DNA of 64,000 bases. Origin: Microbacterium sp. LWH13-1.2. GTDB taxonomy: Bacteria; Actinomycetota; Actinomycetes; Actinomycetales; Microbacteriaceae. Each line of letters opens with the position of its first letter. Position 1 is the stretch's first letter. The stretch spans positions 2,728,001-2,792,000 of the forward strand of contig NZ_CP151635.1 of the NCBI RefSeq assembly GCF_038397735.1, read 5' to 3'. Positions 60,044 to 64,000 of the stretch are shown in pieces. Under the pieces are notes generated by a model, which was not told the DNA's origin, ran no database searches, and saw nothing but the letters and a program-made list of their open reading frames with translations. The position numbers were made by a program, and so were the translations under genes.

Positions 60044-60418
60044 TCAGCTGTCGAAGTCGTCCACGAGACGCCGCAGTACGTAGTCCCGGAGGATGCGGGC
60101 GTGGTTCACGACCGGGTCGTGCGCGCCGTAGAGGAGCGTGACGGTGGGGTGCGCGCTCACGACCGCCGCGAGATGGCGCACCTCCGACTCGTTCGCATCC
60201 AGCTCCGCCTCGTACCGTTGCGCGAACTCGACCATCCGAGCCGGGTCATGATCCCACCACGTCCGTAGAGCCGGGGTGGGTGCGATGTCACGCATCCATT
60301 CGTCAAGGTCCGCGTGCCCCTTTGCGACGCCCTGCGGCCAGGCCCTGTCCACCAGCACCCGGAACCCGTCCTCAGCGGCCGCGGGTTCGTGGACGCGCGT
60401 GATGAGCAGGGTGTTCAT
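60044..60418 (-). CDS. DUF488 family protein (YeaO-like)
   Basis: A 124-residue protein of DUF488. VHEPAAAEDGFRVLVDRAWP then QGVAKGHADLDEWMRDIAPT, LRTWWDHDPARMVEFAQRYE and VTLLYGAHDPVVNHARILRD are family segments. In most relatives the N-terminal motif is 'VDRLWPRG' and 'L.W.KD.APS'. The biochemical role is unknown. Gene stands alone between convergent and divergent neighbours. Confidence 0.9.
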   Translation of the reverse strand: MNTLLITRVHEPAAAEDGFRVLVDRAWPQGVAKGHADLDEWMRDIAPTPALRTWWDHDPARMVEFAQRYEAELDANESEVRHLAAVVSAHPTVTLLYGAHDPVVNHARILRDYVLRRLVDDFDS

Positions 60419-60550
60419 AGGGTCCTCGCAAGTCCGGCAGCAATGACTCCACGGGAGAAGTGCCGTTCCCTCACTTCACCCGACGAATGTAGAACCGCCA
60501 TCCGACTCCCGCTCGAAGCCGTTGCCCGACCATCGCCGTTGAATGGGGCC

Positions 60551-61114
60551 ATGACCAACGACCCGAACTGGAAACTCCCCGAGGTTCCCGCTTTCTCCCT
60601 GACAAGCCCCGACTTCGTCGACGGCGCCCACCTCCCTTTGTGGGTTCGCGGTTCTGCCGGCGGTGGCGAAGACCGTTCCCCCTCCCTGGAGTGGTCAGGT
60701 GCCCCCGAGGGCACGCAGAGCTACGTGCTCTCCGTGTTCGACCCGGACGCCCCCTCCGGCTCGGGGTTCTGGCACTGGACGCTCATCGACATCCCTGCCG
60801 GGATCACCGCCCTCGTCCGTGGAGCAGGGACCGAAGACGATCTCCTGCCCCCGAACGCGAAGCGCCGCCGCAACGAATACGGCACGGACGTCTTCATCGG
60901 TGCCGCCCCGCCCGCAGGTCACGGCCCGCACCGGTACGTCTACACGCTCAGCGCGCTCGACACCCCGGCCCTCGAAGTCGCCGCCGACGCGACTCCTGCA
61001 ATCATCGGCCTCCGTCTACGACCGCACATCATCGGTCGGGCACAGCTCATCGGCTTCCAGGAGACCACCGCCGACGGCAAGCCGGCCTACGGCCAGGAGG
61101 GGGCACGCGCATGA
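60551..61114 (+). CDS. PEBP family protein (YbhB/YbcL, Raf-kinase-inhibitor-like)
   Basis: A 187-residue phosphatidylethanolamine-binding-protein relative. SPSLEWSGAPEGTQSYVLSV and FDPDAPSGSGFWHWTLIDIP hold the DPD and HW anion-site residues, and PPAGHGPHRYVYTLSALD the GxHRY motif. The role in bacteria is unclear. The ATG at 60551 is chosen; the longer frame upstream is shadow. Four-base overlap with the Dabb gene. Confidence 0.93.
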   Translation: MTNDPNWKLPEVPAFSLTSPDFVDGAHLPLWVRGSAGGGEDRSPSLEWSGAPEGTQSYVLSVFDPDAPSGSGFWHWTLIDIPAGITALVRGAGTEDDLLPPNAKRRRNEYGTDVFIGAAPPAGHGPHRYVYTLSALDTPALEVAADATPAIIGLRLRPHIIGRAQLIGFQETTADGKPAYGQEGARA

Positions 61115-61413
61115 TTCACCACCTCGTTTCCTGGAAGCTCCGCGACGACGTCGACCGTGACGAATCCATCGCTCGCACACGCGAGTTGCTCATGGGACTC
61201 GTCGGCATCGTCGATTCCATTCGAACCATCGACGTCATCGAGAACGTCGCGTTCCCCGAGGTGAATCATGACCTCGCGGTGCTCGCCACTTTCGATGACA
61301 TCGCCGGTCTCGAAGCATTCGCCGACAATCCCATCCACCGCGCAGCCGTCGTCGAGATCCACACGTTCGTCACCGAACGGGGAGGGATCGACTGGTCGAC
61401 AGACGAGAACTAG
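61111..61413 (+). CDS. Dabb (stress-responsive A/B barrel) protein
   Basis: A 100-residue dimeric alpha-beta barrel protein: MIHHLVSWKLRDDVDRDESI, NHDLAVLATFDDIAGLEAFA, DNPIHRAAVVEIHTFVTER. This is the Dabb (PF07876) layout, including His residues at the family-typical start and the 'Y..HP.H' variant NPIHRA. Such proteins are stress-induced or act as small cyclases. Coupled to the PEBP gene by ATGA. Confidence 0.92.
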   Translation: MIHHLVSWKLRDDVDRDESIARTRELLMGLVGIVDSIRTIDVIENVAFPEVNHDLAVLATFDDIAGLEAFADNPIHRAAVVEIHTFVTERGGIDWSTDEN

Positions 61414-61425
61414 AGTCTCACTCGC

Positions 61426-63129
61426 TCACCCGCCGGGCGTGCCCACGCGATGACCCGCGAGCATCGAATGCACGGCAAGAGCGGCCGTCAGATCGAGGAG
61501 CGTCCCGGGGCTCGCAAGACTTCGACCTGTCAGCGACTCCATCCTGCGGATCCGCTGCTGGACAGTGTTGACGTGGACGCGCATGGACCGTGCGGTCGCT
61601 GACCGGTCGAAGTCGCTCGAGATGAGCTGCTGAAGAGTCTCGATGAGGTTGCTCCCCCGCTCGGCGTCATACGCGAGAATGCCGCCGAGCACTGCGGTCA
61701 GAAACCCGTGAAGGGCATCGGGGTCGTCAACGTGCAGCAGCAGTCCCGCGAAACCAAGCTCTGGCGCTCGGACCGATTGCCCCGGCACTGCGGAAGCCGC
61801 GAGCGCATGCGCTCCGATGGAGATTCGAACAGCTTCAGCGAGCGTGCGGCGATGTGCACCGGAGGAGGCGACCGTGACTGTTGACCGCGGGTATGCCTCG
61901 GAGAGGTGCGCGTGCACTGCGTCCCCGACGTCGCCCCCGACATCATCCGGCCACAGCGCCACGATGTTGCCCTGGTGTTCCGTGACGAGCGGTCGCGTGA
62001 GACCGTCTGTTCCTTGCACTCGAAGACGGCCCAACCGAACCAAGGCTCCTCGACGCAACTGCTTTTCCGCCTGCGAGCTTTCTGGGTCGACGGGGCGCAA
62101 CGATACGACTGTCGCGACGCGCAGCCTGGCCAGGTCGAAGCCCATCGCCTGGGCGCGGCTGATCGACTGTTCGGTGATCCCCGCCAGCAGCACATCCTGC
62201 AGAAGCTCGCCTGCGATTCGATGCTCCGTGTCGAGAGCCGTACGCTGCCTGAGCAATTCGAGCGTGAGCACCGCGACAGCATGCCGCGCGGCCACCTCTT
62301 CGATAGAGCCCAGCTCCGCGTCGTCCGAGTCCTCGGCGGCGCTTGCCCAGATCACCAGTTCCCCGGCGCGCTCTCCTTCGACCTGGATGAGGCGCCTGGC
62401 CAGGGCTCTCCGTTCCGGCGTCGCGTCGCTCGCATCGTGGAGAGGAACGTAGGTTACGGGGCGCCGCACAATCTGCTGCAGGGCGGAGAGAACGGCCTCC
62501 ACACCCCGAGAGCTGAGGGACGCCTGCAGCAGTTGTTCTCGTATCGCCTGACTCCGTGCGAGGAGGTCGCGCTGCTCCAGGAGCGCATCGTTGGACCTCC
62601 GGAGGTCGTCCACGAGGTCCGCCGACGAGAGCGCAACTGCCGCGTGGTTCGCAAGCAGCGTCATCCGCTCGATCTCATCCGCGCTGTACTCGTGGCGTGC
62701 CGCGTGGTACCCGTTGAGTGTTCCGAGAACGCCCCTGTCGCTCCGCAACGGCACGCTGATCATCGATGTGTAGCCCTGCTCGTGAGCGATCCCACCCCAT
62801 GGCGCGAATCCTCGTTCGGCCTCGATATCGGTGACGACAACCGGAACACCCCCGAAGTACGCGCGGCTGGAGGGCGCTTCGCTCCCCAGCCCGACGGGGT
62901 TCGACTCGTTGATCCGGTCCACGTACTCGCGTGAGAGGCCGTCCCACCCTGTGATGATGAGGGCGCTCTTCTCCTCATTGGGCGTCAGCACACCGCAGAA
63001 ATCGAGTGGGAGAAGCTCGCGAGCCGTGGCAGCGACGAGGCCCAAGGCTTGACCGACGGGGATACCGCGGGATGCGACTTCACTCAGCTCACGGAGCCGA
63101 GCCAGCCAAGTAACGAGATCGGAAGACAC
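61426..63129 (-). CDS. GAF-domain PucR/CdaR-type regulator
   Basis: About 567 residues from a GTG at 63129. The GAF domain spans about 20-165 (GQALGLVAATARELLPLDFC, SMISVPLRSDRGVLGTLNGY), a second sensor and CdaR-like part follow (VATVVSLRPVDPESSQAEKQ), and the HTH_30 is at the C-terminus (LIETLQQLISSDFDRSATAR, MRVHVNTVQQRIRRMESLTG). Upstream codons to 63909 read antisense to the aldehyde dehydrogenase and are rejected. It is divergent from that dehydrogenase and probably activates it through the phased repeats between them. Confidence 0.88.
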   Translation of the reverse strand: MSSDLVTWLARLRELSEVASRGIPVGQALGLVAATARELLPLDFCGVLTPNEEKSALIITGWDGLSREYVDRINESNPVGLGSEAPSSRAYFGGVPVVVTDIEAERGFAPWGGIAHEQGYTSMISVPLRSDRGVLGTLNGYHAARHEYSADEIERMTLLANHAAVALSSADLVDDLRRSNDALLEQRDLLARSQAIREQLLQASLSSRGVEAVLSALQQIVRRPVTYVPLHDASDATPERRALARRLIQVEGERAGELVIWASAAEDSDDAELGSIEEVAARHAVAVLTLELLRQRTALDTEHRIAGELLQDVLLAGITEQSISRAQAMGFDLARLRVATVVSLRPVDPESSQAEKQLRRGALVRLGRLRVQGTDGLTRPLVTEHQGNIVALWPDDVGGDVGDAVHAHLSEAYPRSTVTVASSGAHRRTLAEAVRISIGAHALAASAVPGQSVRAPELGFAGLLLHVDDPDALHGFLTAVLGGILAYDAERGSNLIETLQQLISSDFDRSATARSMRVHVNTVQQRIRRMESLTGRSLASPGTLLDLTAALAVHSMLAGHRVGTPGG

Positions 63130-63133
63130 ACTT

Positions 63134-63184
63134 GAGTGTCCGCCCAAACATAGAAAACAGTCAAGAGTGTGGGCACAAACATAG
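63134..63184. promoter_or_regulatory. Two 20-base direct repeats, 31 bases apart
   Basis: The copies at 63134-63153 and 63165-63184 both start GAGTGT and end CAAACATAG-like, matching at 17 of 20 positions. They lie just upstream of the GTG of the GAF/PucR regulator and 75-125 bases before the aldehyde dehydrogenase. The 31-base period puts both on one face of the helix. Confidence 0.6.
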
Positions 63185-63258
63185 GTGAGCACTGACTCCA
63201 GTGCTCCAATGGACTGATCGGAGAGCGGCGCTCTTCGATATGAACACAAAGGAGTGAC

Positions 63259-64000
63259 ATGAGTCTTCTTGAGGACGCGACGCACGAGCCGATGTCGGAC
63301 AAGCCCGGCGACCTGAACACCCGCACCATCGTCAACCCATCGACGGGCCGGAAGATCGAAGACGTGCCGGAGCATGGTCCTGCTGATGTCGATGTGGCGG
63401 TCGCCCGGGCGCTCGATGCATTCACCCGCGGACCCTGGTCCACCTTCACGGCGACTCAGCGGGCACGGATCCTCCTGCGCATCGCCGACGAGATCGAGTC
63501 GGGGAGCGAAGACCTCTACCGCCTCGAGGCACTGAACAATGGTCGACCCGTGAACGAGACACGCGCTCAGCTGTCGCGAGTACCGGAATGGTTCAGATAC
63601 AACGCCGGCCTGCTGGCCGCCCAGCGCACAGCCGTGCTGCCGACCGACGGACCGTACCTCACCTACCAGCGTCGTGCCCCCCTCGGTGTGTGCGCGATCA
63701 TCACACCTTTCAACCACCCGATGCTCATCCTCGCGAGGAGCTTGTCTGCAGCACTCGCCAATGGCAACACCGTGGTGATCAAGCCATCCGAGATGACGCC
63801 GCTCACGACGCTCGCACTGATGCCGATGCTCCGCCGTGCGGGTCTGCCTGACGGGGTCGTCAACATCGTCACGGGAGCGGCCCCTGCCGGCAAGAGGCTC
63901 ACCGAGCATCCGGACGTCGCCAAGGTCACTCTGACGGGCGGTACGGAGACCGGACGTTCCGCCGCCGTCGCTGCGGCCCGCCGCTTCGCTCGCATGACGG
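63259..64000 (+). CDS. Aldehyde dehydrogenase (partial, N-terminal half)
   Basis: The gene runs off the window after 247 codons. GGAG precedes the ATG by five bases. The N-terminal cofactor domain of the ALDH superfamily is clear: INPSTG-like VNPSTGRKIEDV, FTRGPWSTFTATQRARILLR, LEALNNGRPVNETRAQL, PLGVCAIITPFNHPMLILAR, NTVVIKPSEMTPLTTLALMP and VTLTGGTETGRSAAVAAAR. The catalytic Glu and Cys are beyond the window. It is divergent from a GAF/PucR regulator, which suggests inducible oxidation of a xenobiotic or alcohol-derived aldehyde. Confidence 0.92.
   Translation, partial: MSLLEDATHEPMSDKPGDLNTRTIVNPSTGRKIEDVPEHGPADVDVAVARALDAFTRGPWSTFTATQRARILLRIADEIESGSEDLYRLEALNNGRPVNETRAQLSRVPEWFRYNAGLLAAQRTAVLPTDGPYLTYQRRAPLGVCAIITPFNHPMLILARSLSAALANGNTVVIKPSEMTPLTTLALMPMLRRAGLPDGVVNIVTGAAPAGKRLTEHPDVAKVTLTGGTETGRSAAVAAARRFARMT

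Overview
The window is high-GC DNA from an actinobacterium, most likely a member of the Microbacteriaceae close to Microbacterium. This is inferred from codon choice, several leaderless-looking promoters, the gene repertoire (DUF993, ROK and LacI regulators, a GPH symporter, an N-terminally extended lipoate ligase) and a very high density of the hexamer GGATGC/GCATCC in the left part. No rRNA, tRNA, insertion sequence, integrase or CRISPR array was seen.

Layout. 1-5.1 kb: end of a molybdopterin nitrate reductase, then housekeeping genes (pheA, pgm) and a glycerate kinase coupled to a LacI regulator. 5.2-10.8 kb: a LacI-controlled operon for an unidentified sugar or polyol (Gfo/Idh/MocA dehydrogenase, DUF993 aldolase-like protein, two TIM-barrel isomerases). 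10.8-14.3 kb: Leloir galactose genes galT-galK-galE. 14.3-17.7 kb: ROK regulator, ChbG-like deacetylase and GPH symporter, tightly overlapping. 17.8-22.1 kb: GNAT, then a putrescine/amine catabolism set (aldehyde dehydrogenase, Lrp regulator, FAD oxidase, cupin). 22.1-29.6 kb: accessory genes: an Abi-family HEPN protein with a structured RNA candidate directly upstream, a CPBP protease, small membrane proteins, two P-loop kinases around an esterase, a carboxylesterase, and a MazF-type toxin with its antitoxin. 29.6-38.6 kb: core-like genes (adenine methyltransferase coupled to lipoate ligase, DUF1684, lipases, cutC, MarR plus MFS exporter).

38.6-64 kb looks different. GGATGC/GCATCC falls from about 25-37 per 10 kb (hand count) to about 9 per 10 kb, and the gene content becomes stress related. 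It holds a pair of fluoride channels behind a short His-rich leader, two DUF1275 proteins, ThrE, a class II fumarase, oxalate decarboxylase, a FUSC exporter, a lipocalin-like protein, an MFS exporter, a quinone reductase, a 52-residue His-rich protein, a large LuxR-type ATPase regulator, a UBP zinc finger next to a broken thioredoxin-reductase-like gene, SnoaL-like proteins, an acetate (SatP) transporter, a DyP peroxidase, XRE and two PucR/CdaR-type regulators, a PEBP protein, a Dabb protein and an aldehyde dehydrogenase cut by the window end. I read this as an acquired island for tolerance of weak acids, fluoride and oxidants. Its left edge is near 38.6 kb and its right edge lies outside the window.

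Most promising for follow-up: the Abi/HEPN gene with its upstream hairpin RNA, the island itself, the inverted GGATGC hexamers that form terminators in the host part, and the phased direct repeats between the GAF/PucR regulator and the last aldehyde dehydrogenase.
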